A DNA stretch of 64,000 bases, taken from assembly GCA_033220425.1 (NCBI GenBank), contig CM065646.1:751501-815500 (forward strand), in the 5' to 3' direction. Source of the DNA: Lepraria neglecta. Its lineage: Eukaryota > Ascomycota > Lecanoromycetes > Lecanorales > Stereocaulaceae. The notes beneath the pieces were generated by a model. That model had not been told where the DNA came from and did no database searches. It was given only the letters and a program-made list of their open reading frames with translations. The position numbers were made by a program, and so were the translations under genes. How positions within the stretch are numbered: the stretch's first letter is position 1; each line of letters opens with the position of its first letter. Positions 33,436 to 45,912 of the stretch are shown piece by piece.

Positions 33436-34068
33436 GAGTCTTCCATGCCGTCGTGCCCGCGAACACGCATAGGCCATCAAGGCCCGATTGGAGATGTGAT
33501 GTCCAGTGTTGTTTGTAGCAGCAAGGGCGTGCGAGTACATAGCTGAGTTCTTATCTTTAATCAAGCTTTAGGATGCCGCAGGGCCCGCAGCTGCTTAGCG
33601 AATTAAAAAGCTTGAAAGCGCCATGTGTGGTGAATGTGGAGACAATCAGGAGACTACGACGTAGTACGAAGATAGGCTATCCTGCTAGCCTATATCGGTA
33701 CTTCTAGCTTGGACCCTTAGAACCAATCGAGGTCTGCCATCAAGCTCGCCTCGGCCGAGTTCTCTGTTTCCTTGCTCCGTCTGACTACCTTGCTTACTAC
33801 ATACAAAATATCTCATACATATACGGGATGTGTTATCTCACTTCAATCTATGCACGACCAGGAGTTGTAGTTACTTTGACAGGTCTGACGTTATTGAAAA
33901 ATCCGTCAATGTCCGCTTTTACGGCTATAGCTAACCATGCTGTTCGCTCTCGACGGCAATGGTGTAGCGCCGAATTTGCGTATTTCATTGTTTCCAAATC
34001 TCACACCTTTCTTGATGGCACACGCTTCCTTCTTCCCGTGATCTGCACGAGATGCTTCAGACTCAGTA

Positions 34069-35021
34069 TTACATGAATTGCCCAACATGCTCTACCAACC
34101 CTCTACGCGCTGGACGTTTTAAAATCGAGACAGGCTGCCCTGCATGCGCAAGGACCCTGCGAAGGGAAGCTACTATGGTGTCCGAAGAATTGGAACCAGC
34201 TTTGATTGGCGAGCGGTTCGTATTGGACCAGAGTCGATTGTATCTCTTTTCAAACTCTGCGGTAGTTGCGCGATATCCACCCATAGAAAATACAGATCCT
34301 TCGCTGGACATCTCACTCTCATCGAATCTCTCATACTCTCTCTCTACCTCTTTCAAGAACTCTTCCCAAGTAGGCACTCCTTGTGTTGTCCTTGATGCAA
34401 CCTTGAGCTTCTCCACGCTGTTTTTGTGGTGACGATGATTCAGATGTCGCATCCTCTACGGAAGTGAGCAGGTTGCCCTTCGTGTTCAGGCGACTCCTGT
34501 TGCGCCGCCTTCGAAAAAGATAAACCATCATTCCCATCAGGGAGATCCCGATCATGGCTCCAACGGCAGCCAGAGCAGTTGTTAATGGTTGCGGAGCCCG
34601 TCCAGCGGCTAAGGCTGCAGTAGATGGGGTTGGAGTAGTTGCACTAGTCGCTGATGGCATCAGAGTTGGCGGCGTCGTTGCTGGCGTTAGGGTTGAAGAT
34701 AATACGGTGGTGACAAGAGCCTGTACAGGTGTGTACGGCACCGGTTGAAGCTGGACCCCAAGTGTGGGTTCGTCAGTCTGTGCATACATGGCCGTCGTGT
34801 GGCCCGATGCATTGATAAGGTATGTGGTCTCTTCGAGCCATTCTGCCGTTGCTGCATCTGCTCCTCCGATGTCGATCAAGACCATGGTGGAATCTGCGTA
34901 TACTGGTTTCGTCACTATCCTTAATGATTTCCTGCTCACGATGGAAGTGGGTCACCAGATTTGGTTTTGCGATTTGACTATACAAAGCTTTGAAGAGAGA
35001 GCTAGAAATTGTGAGTGCCAT
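34069..35021 (-). CDS. Single-pass membrane protein with Thr/Ala/Pro-rich ectodomain
   Basis: A likely first exon 35021-34940 joins 34893 onward through a 46-bp intron (CATC|GTGAGC ... TATACGCAG) in phase. The ectodomain is Thr/Pro/Ala-rich, then a membrane helix (A-V-G-A-M-I-G-I-S-L-M-G-M-M-V-Y-L) is followed by R-R-R-R-N-R. This is the layout of fungal Mid2-like wall-sensor and similar proteins, but no signal peptide is seen. After about 34410 two frames overlap: one stops at 34331, the other continues with W-E-E-F-L-K-E-V-E-R-E-Y to 34069. The second reads more like protein, so a one-base shift or an unseen small intron is likely there. Function is not known. Confidence 0.55.
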
Positions 35022-36260
35022 GTTGGAGTCATTTCTGAGCGCCTGGTGTAACTGTGCAACCTCGTTCAGGCGGCGAAACCTGCTCGGAACGTTATTATTG
35101 TCATCGGCACGTGCCCAGTGACGTGTATCCCTCTTGGGCGAACGAACGGAGCATTCATGTTAGAGATGGGCTTGTCTTTATTTCCATGAGACTCTATCTA
35201 CAGCAACATGCGTCAAGATTCAATTCACATACTTGAATATTGCAAAAGGTTCGAGGAGAGGCTGAGATCTTTCTACCTGTCCATTCTCCATCATCATCAT
35301 GTGACAGGCGCCGCCACAGTCTGTCAAAAAGAACAATTTAATTGTTTGTTGTCCCAGACGTGGAGTATCAGCTGGAGATTCACGTTCCGTAAAACCTAGG
35401 GCAAGACTTGGAGCGTCGCAAGACAAACTGCTCAGTTTAATTTCTTCGACTCCATTGGACCTGCTCAGATGATGCAAACATTAGATGTTCCATCACGGGG
35501 ATGAAACAGATTCCTTTACGGAGTAGGAATGGTCAGCCGCACTGCGCAGTCATCCGCCGGGTCAAAGTAAGCAAACAGCATGTGAACAGTATTCAGTACT
35601 TTGCTACACCACTTATTAAGCACTCTCAAGGCTACGATTGGGTTGATAAAGGAAGCAAGTGATGCAGGGTTTAACGCTGTTTCTCTTTCATGGTGCGGGC
35701 TTCTCGTAGCGCAGTGTGGGGTAGCTTGGCGTGACGCAAAACCTCGCCTGCGGTCTCCTTTCTGTTCCTGCCGTTCGCTAAGCTATGTTTAACTTAGAAA
35801 AACGGCCGGATGTCGAACCTTGTGACCAGAAGAATTGGAACAGCCTGTCTCTGGGATCACTATTGTGGCGGCTGCGTTTCGACAATCCAAGTGCCATATG
35901 AACACCGTGTCTATGGTTCATAGCGCCTGCCAATACTGGGCTCAGCCTTGAACTCGCTCACATGAATAATGCAGTCTTCCATGTCATCTATTCCGGCGGT
36001 CAATTTCCCCACAGCGTCATGACCTGAAAATGGACACCTTCCTTTGTCCTTGAGACACACCTACCCAATCCTCTCCTATTCCTATCATCCTAGAGACTCG
36101 TGCTCTTCTACATTCCTCATTCCACTCTTATTTGCTCTATCTCCGACAGCTGGTCTGCGGCTTGCGTTAAAATCACACCACTACCATCCGCTACACTCCG
36201 AGATCCTTTCAAGGGCAAGGAGCTCTTACCGTTGATCAATTTGATATAACTCTATCAACA
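35022..36260. other. Spacer, divergent promoters
   Basis: About 1.2 kb between the leftward membrane-protein gene and the rightward MFS gene. A run of ACAATGACAACAATG immediately precedes and includes the MFS start. No gene or clear repeat. Confidence 0.35.
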
Positions 36261-38949
36261 ATGACAACAATGACAACAAATACGCAGCCCAGTCATCTAC
36301 CTCTTCAACAAACTCAAGAAGCCGAGCCTACCACGGAAACAAGCGACCGTGCTGCTGTCAAAGTACCAATATGGAGGCGGTTTTTGGGCTCTACAAAGGC
36401 GTCGCAGCCAAAAGTAGCAAGTTCTGGGAATTCCACCGATGGATACGATGAGTTCAAAGCCAAGCCAGAAAAATGGAGTCTGGGAGTCCTCAACGACAGG
36501 GAGACCGACGAAGTGCCAGGTACGTAACAAGCAAAAAATCTCCTTCGCTGCGCGCCGGCAGCTGCTCAAGAACATCAGGGGATTCGGCGTCGACTGTGGG
36601 ATATCTGCGCCATTGGCAGTAGGCTAATACAACGCCTTTCCAGGCTCCATCCTTCTCATGTCAAATACCAATCGGAACGAGCCTCTTGGTATGCGCAATG
36701 CACCTGCCAGAACCTCCGTCTCCTCCCTACCCTCTCCATTTCCTCCAGGCTCCCGGTCTTCAAGCGTGGGGCCTCGACTGAGGAGGCGACGATCTGGCCA
36801 ATCTGCGGAAGAGAAGAAGAAGACGGCAGATGGGAAAATTATACTGCACCCACAGCCTGACGACTCAATGAATGATCCATTGAACTGGCCAAAATGGAGG
36901 CGAGACGTTGCCCTACTTTCGCTTGGGTTCTACTGCATGGTTGGTGGTGGAATGACGCCAGTCCTTGCTGCAGGATTTTCGAAGGTCGCCTCTACCTACA
37001 ACGTTTCCATTCCCAAGGTTGCCCTCACCACTGGACTCTATATGATGGGACTTGGCTTGGGTTCGGTAATCGCCTCACCTACGGCAATTCTCTTTGGCAA
37101 ACGCCCCGTCTACCTTGTGGGAATCCTCCTTTTCATAATAAGCGCAATCTGGTGTGCTAAGTCGCCAAATTATGCTTCTCTGGTCGTGGCTAGGATCTTT
37201 ATGGGCTTGGCAGTGAGCCCGGTCGAGTGTCTGCCGTCAGCTACGATTGCTGAAATCTTCTACCTACACGAGCGTGCATACCGACTCGGAATATACACCC
37301 TACTACTTCTCAGCGGCAAAAACTTGATACCACTGGTCAGTGCAGCCGTCATCCAGAGTTTGGACTGGCGGTGGGTCTTTTGGTAAGCAGCTCTTGGATC
37401 TTGGTCTATCAAATGGCAATCTACTGACCAATTCTAGGATCGTCGCTATGGTGGTTGGATTCTGCTTTGTGCTCATGTTCTTCTTCGTGCCCGAAACGTT
37501 TTGGGATAGGACGCCGCGGCCCCACTCCAAAAGCCGCAGAACGACCCTATCGAAGATCTTCTCGCACGAGTCACACCATGAACCACAGGAAGAGAAGCCA
37601 GCTGTATATACGGGTGGCGACGGCTCCATAGATGTGAGAAAACTTGGAATTGGCAACTCGGCATCCGCCACAGGAACCAAGCGCGCAACAATTGCCGAAA
37701 GGAGGCAGCAGAAACTCAAACAGCACGTTGGTTTCGCTGATCCAGATCCGAAATCTACTGATGATGGCGAAATCAAAGTCGATTCAGAACCAGGAGCTCA
37801 GAACAATAGCATGGTCCCGCACTTGGGTTCAATGGCCAGTCATGGCCAATCTCAATCTTCGCAAAGTAGCCCTAGACCCTTGTCACTGGCAAGTCACGAA
37901 CATGCATTCAGGGTCGAGCCAAGAGGCGAAGGCCCCCAAACTCCGGGACTACACAGCTTCAATTCTCCTTTCTACGTCACGAAAGAGAAACCAGACACTA
38001 ATTACCTGAGTCATGAGCATTTGGGCTCTGAAGCAGGCGCCAAGACACCTGGGTCCACTCGCACAGAGCCCAGCATAGTAGACCACAACGAGAAGTCCCC
38101 GGGACATGGAGGTCCTCGGTACACCCATTACCTTCGGACACAACCGCCCAAAACTTACAGACAGACTCTCAAGCCTTGGAATGGGAGGCTACGGCATGAG
38201 AATTGGTTCCTTGTAGCACTGCGACCTTTAATCCTGTTCGCATATCCGTCGATTCTGTGGAGCACCCTTGTCTACTCGCTCAGTATAGGCTGGCTGATTG
38301 TTCTTTCTGAGTCTGTCTCCACAATTTTCGAGAACAAGGAGACCTATAATTTCACTGCTCTCCAAACGGGTCTAGTCTACATCTCGCCATTTGTAGGTGG
38401 TGTGCTGGGAACGGCTGTAGCGGGCAAAGTGAGTGACATCGTTGTCCGCTACATGAGCCGTCGGAATGGCGGGATTTATGAGCCCGAATTTCGATTGGTC
38501 ATGGCTATTCCAATAACCATTTCAACTTGCATTGGCTTGATGGGCTATGGCTGGAGCGTTCAAGAAAGAGATAATTGGATCGTACCTACCATCTTCTTCG
38601 GTATTATCAGCTTCGGGTGTGCTTTAGGTAGCACAACCTCCATCACGTTTGCCGTTGATAGCTACCGGCAGTATGCAGGCGAGGCATTGGTTACGCTGAA
38701 CTTCTCCAAGAGCAAGTCTCCCGAGATTGATAAAGTTGCATATGCTGACCACACCCACCAGACATCTTCCACGGCCTCGTTTTCTCCCTCTTCTTCAATC
38801 GTTGGCTAGATGCCGACGGCTCAAAAAACACCTTTGTAGCCATTGGAGGTATACAGTTGGCTTGTTTGGCAACGACTGTCCCAATGTATATTTATGGCAA
38901 GAAGGCGCGCATGTGGACTGTAAGGAAGAACTTTATGGAGAAGTTCTGA
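36261..38949 (+). CDS. MFS transporter, HOL1-like (DHA1 type)
   Basis: Four exons: 36261-36519, 36644-37382, 37438-38711 and 38762-38949; the product is about 819 residues. The first two introns are GT-AG; the third begins GC (AAGA|GCAAGT) and ends CAG. Marks include N-D-P-L-N-W-P-K-W-R-R-D before helix 1, R-P-V-Y-L-V-G, P-S-A-T-I-A-E-I-F-Y-L-H-E-R at the helix 4/5 loop, V-P-E-T-F-W-D and L-N-F-S-K-N-I-F-H-G in the last part. A 230-residue Ser/Pro/His-rich loop separates helices 6 and 7, long for the family. Relatives move cations, polyamines or drugs across the plasma membrane; the substrate here is unknown. The first ATG is used; another lies three codons later. Confidence 0.9.
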
Positions 38950-40170
38950 AGCGGGTTATGTTGGTTGTCTACTTACAGACACAACTGAAAGCGAGGCGTT
39001 GGGGAGTTCTATGTTAGTGTGCGGCACTTTTGGATATTACATGATATTAAGGGAAGGGCATTTGCATAGCAAAGGTGTGGTGGTGCATTGTTTCAGCGCA
39101 CCTATATACACACCCTCAACTGTCTCTATCTGGCTCCTTTCTTCAGCTGTCATCGTTCATGCACGATTCGGTGACCGAGATCGGTGACCGAGAGATCGAG
39201 AGAAGAATATAAGAGAGACCTGGATCACAGCTCCGGATATCTCTCCCCTTTTCTAAATCAAATTCTGAGGCGCACCTAATTCGAAAAGTAGGGTGCATGG
39301 GGGAGGCACAATTCAGGAATGACTATTTTGTGTTAACACCAGCTCGGACGTCTCGGTTCAAGGCCTGACACTTTGCGACCTCTGCGACTAGGTTTCAGCT
39401 ACCACACAAACACAAGTCAAAGGATGGAGAAAAAAGTTCATCTGGGATGGAGCATGACTCGCTGCTGTCTGTGCCACGTCCTTGCGCACAGACTTTGTTT
39501 GTTTTGGGGATTGCTAAGCTAAGGTAGGGTACCTAATGTTAGCGAAGGAGGGGTCAAGTTTAGATCAGCACCGGAGCCCGAAAAACTTCCTGGTAGTACC
39601 AGCGGTCCCAACTCAATTGCTGCACCAAAGAATTTAAGAAGTGCGTTATTGTGCTGCAGCACGAAATACTGTTAAGCTTTTGAAACTAAACTCATTCGCC
39701 CCATCGTTTGCAATCTCGGCGCGGCCCAGCACATCCTCTAATTTAGCGGTGGTGGGGGCTTTTCGGAGCAACTAAAGCACTTAAAAATTCTGATTTTTAA
39801 AAGAATGATGATGTGCAGAAGAAAAAGGACTGACAAAGCTTGATGGAGAACAGCAGCCACACCGGCGACTTTCTCACCACAAATGCCAGCCCTTCGTTTC
39901 AGGCCCGTTTGGGAATTGCTTGCGTAGCTGGGCGGGGCGGCACAGTCGTTAAACCTTCTGCTTCTTGGTGCATGCTTTCATTTTGTGTGGTCGTTCCTGC
40001 AGATGTACATACGCGGCCCTGAGGGACGGAGGTGGGGATTATCAACACGTTCTCAAATTCTCTGCGTTTGGTTTATAGTGCCCTCGTCTCCATTCACTTT
40101 CTTTCTGCTCCAACACTCTCGTTTCTACCAATGATACTGTGGAGGGTTCAATTGACTCTCAATTGACCAA
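38950..40170. other. Spacer
   Basis: About 1.2 kb with no supported gene. A doubled GGTGACCGAGA is seen at 39170-39192. The right end is the promoter of the third rhodopsin-domain gene. Confidence 0.35.
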
Positions 40171-40236
40171 GTGCGGAACACCTCGTTGACGAGTGCGGAA
40201 CACCTTGTTGACGACTGCTGAACACCTCGTTGACGA
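40171..40236. repeat. Three 22-bp tandem repeats in a leader
   Basis: GTGCGGAACACCTCGTTGACGA-type units at 40171, 40193 and 40215, with two to four differences, ending 38 bp before the start codon of the rhodopsin-domain gene. They lie within the likely 5' leader or core promoter. Confidence 0.8.
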
Positions 40237-40274
40237 GCGCGACACACTGAACAGTCCCATATTCTGCGCACAGG

Positions 40275-41862
40275 ATGGCTCCACCCTCTTGGTCTGAGGA
40301 CTCTGCTAGAGTCGCACATGTCGTTATCATTACCATTTTCTCATTCCTTGCATTGCTTGCAGTGATATTCAGATTATGGGCTAGGAAAATTCAAAGACAC
40401 ACTTGGGATGTCAGCGACTATCTCATCATTGTGGGCTTGGTATGTGTTGCGCCGACTAGGATCATGAGACGCTCTTCTAACGTGTAACAGATATGGGCAC
40501 TGGGATTGAGCATATTCACAATGCACTGTGAGTTTCCAATGGAGCCGCCATACGCGCTTCAACATCGTATGCTAACGCTTCCCAGCGAACATCTATTGGG
40601 ATCTAGGTGGAGACTTGACTCAAATCGGCAACCCCAATGCGATCCAAGGCCTGGTGATACTCCAAGTCAAAGTACGCACTCACACCCTTGCAAAATGACA
40701 TACAGGCACTAACAGTGTACCAGGCCCTCCTCGTCGGCATTGTTACCTGGGGCGTCGCCGTCTTCTTCATCCGCGCCTCCATTCTCGCCCTCTACATCCG
40801 CATATTCCGCACCAAATCCTTCCGCATAGCCTGCTACATAACGCATGGCTTCAACGCAGCCTTCTTCGTTACCAACATCCTTGCCCCCTGCTTGATATGC
40901 CGGCCAATCTCTTTCCAATGGGATTTCACAATTCCAGGCGGTACATGTGGCGATCAGAAGGCGCTGGATCTATACATTGGCATTGTCAATTTGCTGCTAG
41001 ATGTCGCTATGGTGATTCTACCAATGCCTATCCTTTGGGGATTGCAGATGGCTACGAATAAGAAGGTGATGTTGAGCTTTATGTTTGGACTGGGTGTAGT
41101 GTACGCAGCCTCCATATCCCTCCACCTCAATACCCCAAAAGCTGCGTAACCCTCTACTAACACGCGCGCAGCATCTGCGTCATAACTATCGTCCGTGTCC
41201 GCATAACAGCCGAAAACCACGGCTCCAACGCCCAACAAATCTACAGCCTACTCGCGCTCTTCACCTGTCTCGAAGCCCTCCTCGGCGTCATCAACGCCTG
41301 CCTCCCCGTCATGAAACCCCTCTTCTCCAAACTCCATCAATCCAAAGCCACGAACTGGCTTTCCTCAGTCATGTCCGGCACCATTCCCATCTTCATGCGG
41401 CCCTCCCAAATGGGCTCAAACAGGAAAACAACATCACAAAGCGCGCCGAGTACAAGACACAAGACTAGTAAACATCCCATGCCAAATGAAATGCGCAAGT
41501 GGCATGGGCATTGTAATAGGGGTAGTGATGTTAATGGGAGCTTTGGACCGAGGGCAAAGGGCACACCGTCGCCGCCGAGACATGTGGACAACAACCCTGC
41601 GGGCATGAGGTTCAGTCCTACTTATCCGTCGATGTCAAGTCCGGCTACGGGACAGCAAACGCCGAGACCGCCCGTGCCGCCTAAGGGCCCTTATAGTAGT
41701 CCTAAGAAGAGGTGGGAGCCGGCGGATGGGAAGGACGGGGTTACGCCTGGTATCTACGTGCAAAAAAACTGGGATCATGATATTGAGAGGGGTTTCAGTG
41801 AGGATACGGACAGGGGATTGCTTAACGAGAGTCCGAAGCAGGAGTTTGATAACCGGTGGTGA
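40275..41862 (+). CDS. SAT4/PTH11-type rhodopsin-domain integral membrane protein
   Basis: Five exons: 40275-40439, 40491-40527, 40586-40671, 40706-41100 and 41172-41862, all phases consistent; the product is 457 residues. Exon 2 is 37 nt. Seven helices are visible, with V-S-D-Y-L-I-I-V-G, L-A-L-Y-I-R-I-F-R, P-I-S-F-Q-W-D, D-V-A-M-V-I-L-P-M-P and C-V-I-T-I-V-R-V-R. The C-terminal 160 residues are a polar, Pro/Lys-rich cytoplasmic tail. The donor of intron 4 is GTACGC after codon part GT. The gene looks intact. It is closer in layout to this family's PTH11-like proteins than to light-driven rhodopsins: no retinal-binding Lys context is seen. Role unknown. Confidence 0.9.
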
Positions 41863-44800
41863 GGGGATTGGAGATGAGCACTAATGTTGATGTGCTAATG
41901 TTGTATGCGTATGAGACACGACAATGGGAGAGTTTTCGAGGCGTTCATTATGGATAATTAATGGTGTTTGCACTGGCGTTTTGGCCCTTGGGAGGATTGG
42001 TTGAATACCCAATCTGCACTCTAATTTACCATCTAGTGTTACGCTCCTAAATTTATTATAGATAATTCCATCTTTGAGAGTACTATTTGTCTCTACGGAT
42101 GCTTGATTTCGTTCACTGTACGAAATCATCTACACCTAATTTTTCCAACTGCGTCATTTCTTATCGATACACATACGGGGGAGGTAATTCCGAGCGGGAT
42201 GTCTTCGCCATATTATTTCGCCCCAAAAGGCCCCGCTAAATTCTTCCCCGGAGTCGCAAGTGTTACCCCCCCAGTTTCACCATTACTTTTCTCTGGATTA
42301 ATATTTTTACACGATAATCCACTATTGTGCATGCTTGAGCTCCACTCTAGAATCCTATCCCATGAATAGCTACAAAGCACATGCACTGCGACAGTGCGAA
42401 CACAATTGCCGAATTTTTGTTGGTCCCCTAACTTTAGCTCAAATGCCATGCACGCTCCCGCTAGAACAGAAGAGAGTTTGGTCTAAAACAGGAACGATGC
42501 GAACGTGCAGAATTGGCAGAATTAGGTGCATGCTGGTGCATGCGTCGACGGTAACCGAGGATGAAGTGGATGTGGAGGATGGGTGCAGAATACGGGCTTT
42601 ATGCGGGACGGCAGACTATCTTCATAGCACATTCGAGACTTTTGAGGAAGGTAGAGAAAGTATGCGCGAACCCGAGAGAGTGGTTGAAAAACTGTTTTGA
42701 GAAGTGATAGTGTGTGCAATGCTGGAGGGCGGGATGCAACGGGTAGACCATCTGCACTCAAAACATTCGAGCTCAGCTAGGGAGGTGCGAGAGAATATGC
42801 GGGAACCCGAGTGTTCGTCACCTTGTTTCTGACAGTGGATGCCGAATGCAACGCTGGAGCGAGAAATCCGTACGGTTATAAATCTCTCATGCGTGTCAGA
42901 CTGCTGGGCGTCTTCTCCCGGCAGGTGATGAGCTTGGAGTTCCTGCAGGTGCCCGTCCAGGGAAACCGTCTGACTCGCGTTGCTGCATATAATGTAACAC
43001 GACATCCCGAGCCCATTCAGCTCCTCCGGAAAGATTGATTGACTGCGGACCCTTTCTGCTCAACTTGGGCCTTGTCGGCGTGAAGAAAAACCCTTCACCG
43101 AAGGGTCTCAGCGCCTCAGCAGCAAGCCGCTGCAGGATTTCACAGGAGAGGTCTCAGTCCTGTCCCTCTTCCCTCCCAAAAAGCCTCACGGGTCTGACAT
43201 GTCATGTTGAGCAGTTTTGGAATGTGGAAGGCGCAACTCCAGACCCGTGAGAAATGTGATCCACGGTGTGTCAATTTGGCTACGAATCATGTCTTGGCCG
43301 AATGAAAGCCTTCGCTGTCACCTGATCTTTTCTCGTTTGGGCTTTTTGCGTTGATGTCAGGTAAACATTGGGTCAGCATGATGCTTTGTCTACGTGCTTG
43401 GTCGAAGATGTAGAGGTAGAGGAAGTCATATCTCTCTCGTTCTGGGACATGATCACTGTACTTCTTCCTCACAACGATTCCTTCTAGTTTGCAATAGGGT
43501 TCTCTTTAGAATTGCTGTATTGAATTGACCCTGAAATCTTGTGTTTCTCAGCAAAACCGCTTTTGTTCGGCCAAGTGCCTTTTCCTTTCAAATGAGGTTA
43601 TCGCCAAGACCCCTTAGCAAGACATATTCCCCACTGTTTTCGTCAATGATTGAATCACCGAACTTGGTTCTTGAGTCTTGCTAGTAAGCAATATGTCACC
43701 TTCTTCATTTGATGCTCCCGCATTCGCCTTGGATGTTATTTCATGTCAGCTTCTTCTTTCACTTCAGCGTAGTCAAAATAGCTACATCCGTGGCCACGAA
43801 CCACGATGCTTTTCTTCGATAGCGCTGCCTTCGCTTTGCTCGTAACGGTCGTTTCAGTCATAGCTATTCCAGTTCAGCATCAGCAAGGTATCCATCTGGA
43901 TTGAGGGCTATCACAATTAGCTCAGCTAACACCTCCAAGCCAGCTTGTCATTACCCAGCAGTCAGACCTTTTCAACGCATCCCAGCCCATCATGTGGCGA
44001 AAACGAAGACTGCCAGCGATGGCTAGAGCGTCGTGAGCAATGGCTCTGGTCGAATGAGATTAATGCACAGGTCTTTGAAAGCACGCAGGCCTTTGAGAAC
44101 ACACAATGTCTTCAGTGTCAGTGATTCAGCATGAGCTCCGAACCCTGGGAGACATATGGCTGACTCATTGCATTCAGTGAATGCCAAGTGCAATGTCTAC
44201 AACGGGGACAAATGCTGTGGAGACCTCCACTGTCACGAGCTGCCAAGGTTTAGCGCCACTTGCATTGGCGATCCCACGATGGGCCCGGCCCGGCCACAAG
44301 AACCTTTACAATAACCAAAAATCTGCTCCAGAAACAAGCTTCGCTTCTTCCGAGAGGCGTGTGAGCGAGATCTTGAATCAACAACTCAATTGCGGCGTTG
44401 ATATTAGAGCCTTCAAAGTCTTCTCGATACTCCCAACACAGATTAGTGCATTCTTTAACAGCTTGCGCCTCTACGGTCCTGCACACTCCGTAGGTAGGCA
44501 TGGGGTTGAACTCCTTCAAAACAGTCCTCCGATACAATACTCCAGTGTGAACAGGCCTCCTATGTTTGCAATGCGGTTTTGATTACTTCCTTATGTCTCC
44601 AAACCACTCTGCTTTTGTTGAAATTACCCGGGCTCAGTGGCGTGTGATACTGGCAAGGCTTTGGTCATTGTAGATGGTCGTTACGTCGATTTTATCCATG
44701 CAAAGGCAAAGGAATTGGGAAAATATAAAGTGATAGGTGCACGAGTGATTGTTTACGTATTGAATGGTTGCAGATTCCGGGAAATAATTTGGGAAGACTC

Positions 44801-45912
44801 TGACGTCAGAGAGTGGATGAGACTTACAGAAGGCCAAGAAAATAATTTAAAAGTAACTGACATCAGCGAGCAACCACTCTGTGGAACCGGTAATACCGTT
44901 TTCCACAATGGGGCCACCTAGCATCAACATTGATTTTCAAAACATGGCCCGCAACGCTGACAAAGGAAAGAAAGCACAGCGCAGTGACAGCATAGGAAAG
45001 ACTCACCGGAGAAGATTCACCGGAGAAGCTACGAAGGAACCCTACGAATGAAAAGCAAAGCGTAAATGGTAAGTATGAATCGTAGATGAATTTGGATTTT
45101 GGTTGAATTGGATACTAAGATGACAGTAGGAAGAGTTTAGATGGCAGAGATGAGACAGAAGAAAGAGCCAGATGGAGGAGGTCGGCGTATAAGTATGCGT
45201 AAACGTAAACGTATGCGAGAACAGGTCCATGGGGGGGAGGTAGGCGTTTGCAGGCAGGGTGAGGAGGGAGGTATGCGAAAACGTATGCGGGAAGTGGAGA
45301 TAGGCAAAGAGGAAGAAGGAGAGATGTAAGGAAGAGAAAGGAGAGAGGGCTAGACTCTGCTTTTAAGGCAAGCTGCTGCCTGCTGGTGGGAAATGTTCAT
45401 TCTATTTTGAGTCATCGCATGCATTTGAGATTTCTTGAGAGCGTTTGAAAAGACTGAGGAAGGGCTTAGAGCATGTGAGACATTCCCAAGACACGGACTG
45501 TGCTCTTGATATAGTGCATTCCTAAAGAAGGCTAGAATCGCATTACAAATAGGCCAAAATCCAGTCCAAGTGTAAATGGAACTGCACGTATTCAACTCTA
45601 ATCCAATGAAGAAAGAGGGCACTTCCAGCTCAGCTTATCAGTAGAAAAGCCTCAAAGCTTTGACCTGTGTCTTCTATTCACAAAAAGAGTCTGCGATAGC
45701 CCAGATCGCGCTAATTCTGACGCTAACCAGACCTAGCCTAGATTTTGAACATTGTCCTCGCTTATCTGTAACCACCTTCCTCTTTGGGCAATTAGTTTCG
45801 TCAACAAGCTGACCGTGAAGGATCTTGTACGCCTTACTCCCCTGCTCTGGGAGGATGGTTCTCAATCTCTTTCAGCAGCTGTGCATCAGCAGTCAGATCT
45901 CTGTGACGCATT
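41863..45912. other. Four-kb gene-poor spacer
   Basis: No gene with a recognisable signature. At 42640-42720 and 42780-42870 there is a diverged direct duplication (GAGA-x-x-TATGCG-x-GAACCCGAG, then GATGC-x-AACG). The minus strand at 44537-44250 has a 95-codon Cys-containing frame (N-P-M-P-T-Y-G-V-C-R, C-T-N-L-C-W) that reads like protein but has no start context or partner exons. Near 45190-45290 CGTATGCG-type short repeats occur in a purine-rich tract. Confidence 0.4.

Noticed and set aside
37303-37776. Minus-strand frame over the MFS gene
   Set aside because: Antisense of the conserved helix 5-6 region; no independent signal.
6883-41862. Secondary-metabolite gene cluster
   Set aside because: A reductase, MFS and Zn2Cys6 gene are present, but no synthase, terpene cyclase or similar core enzyme lies within the window.
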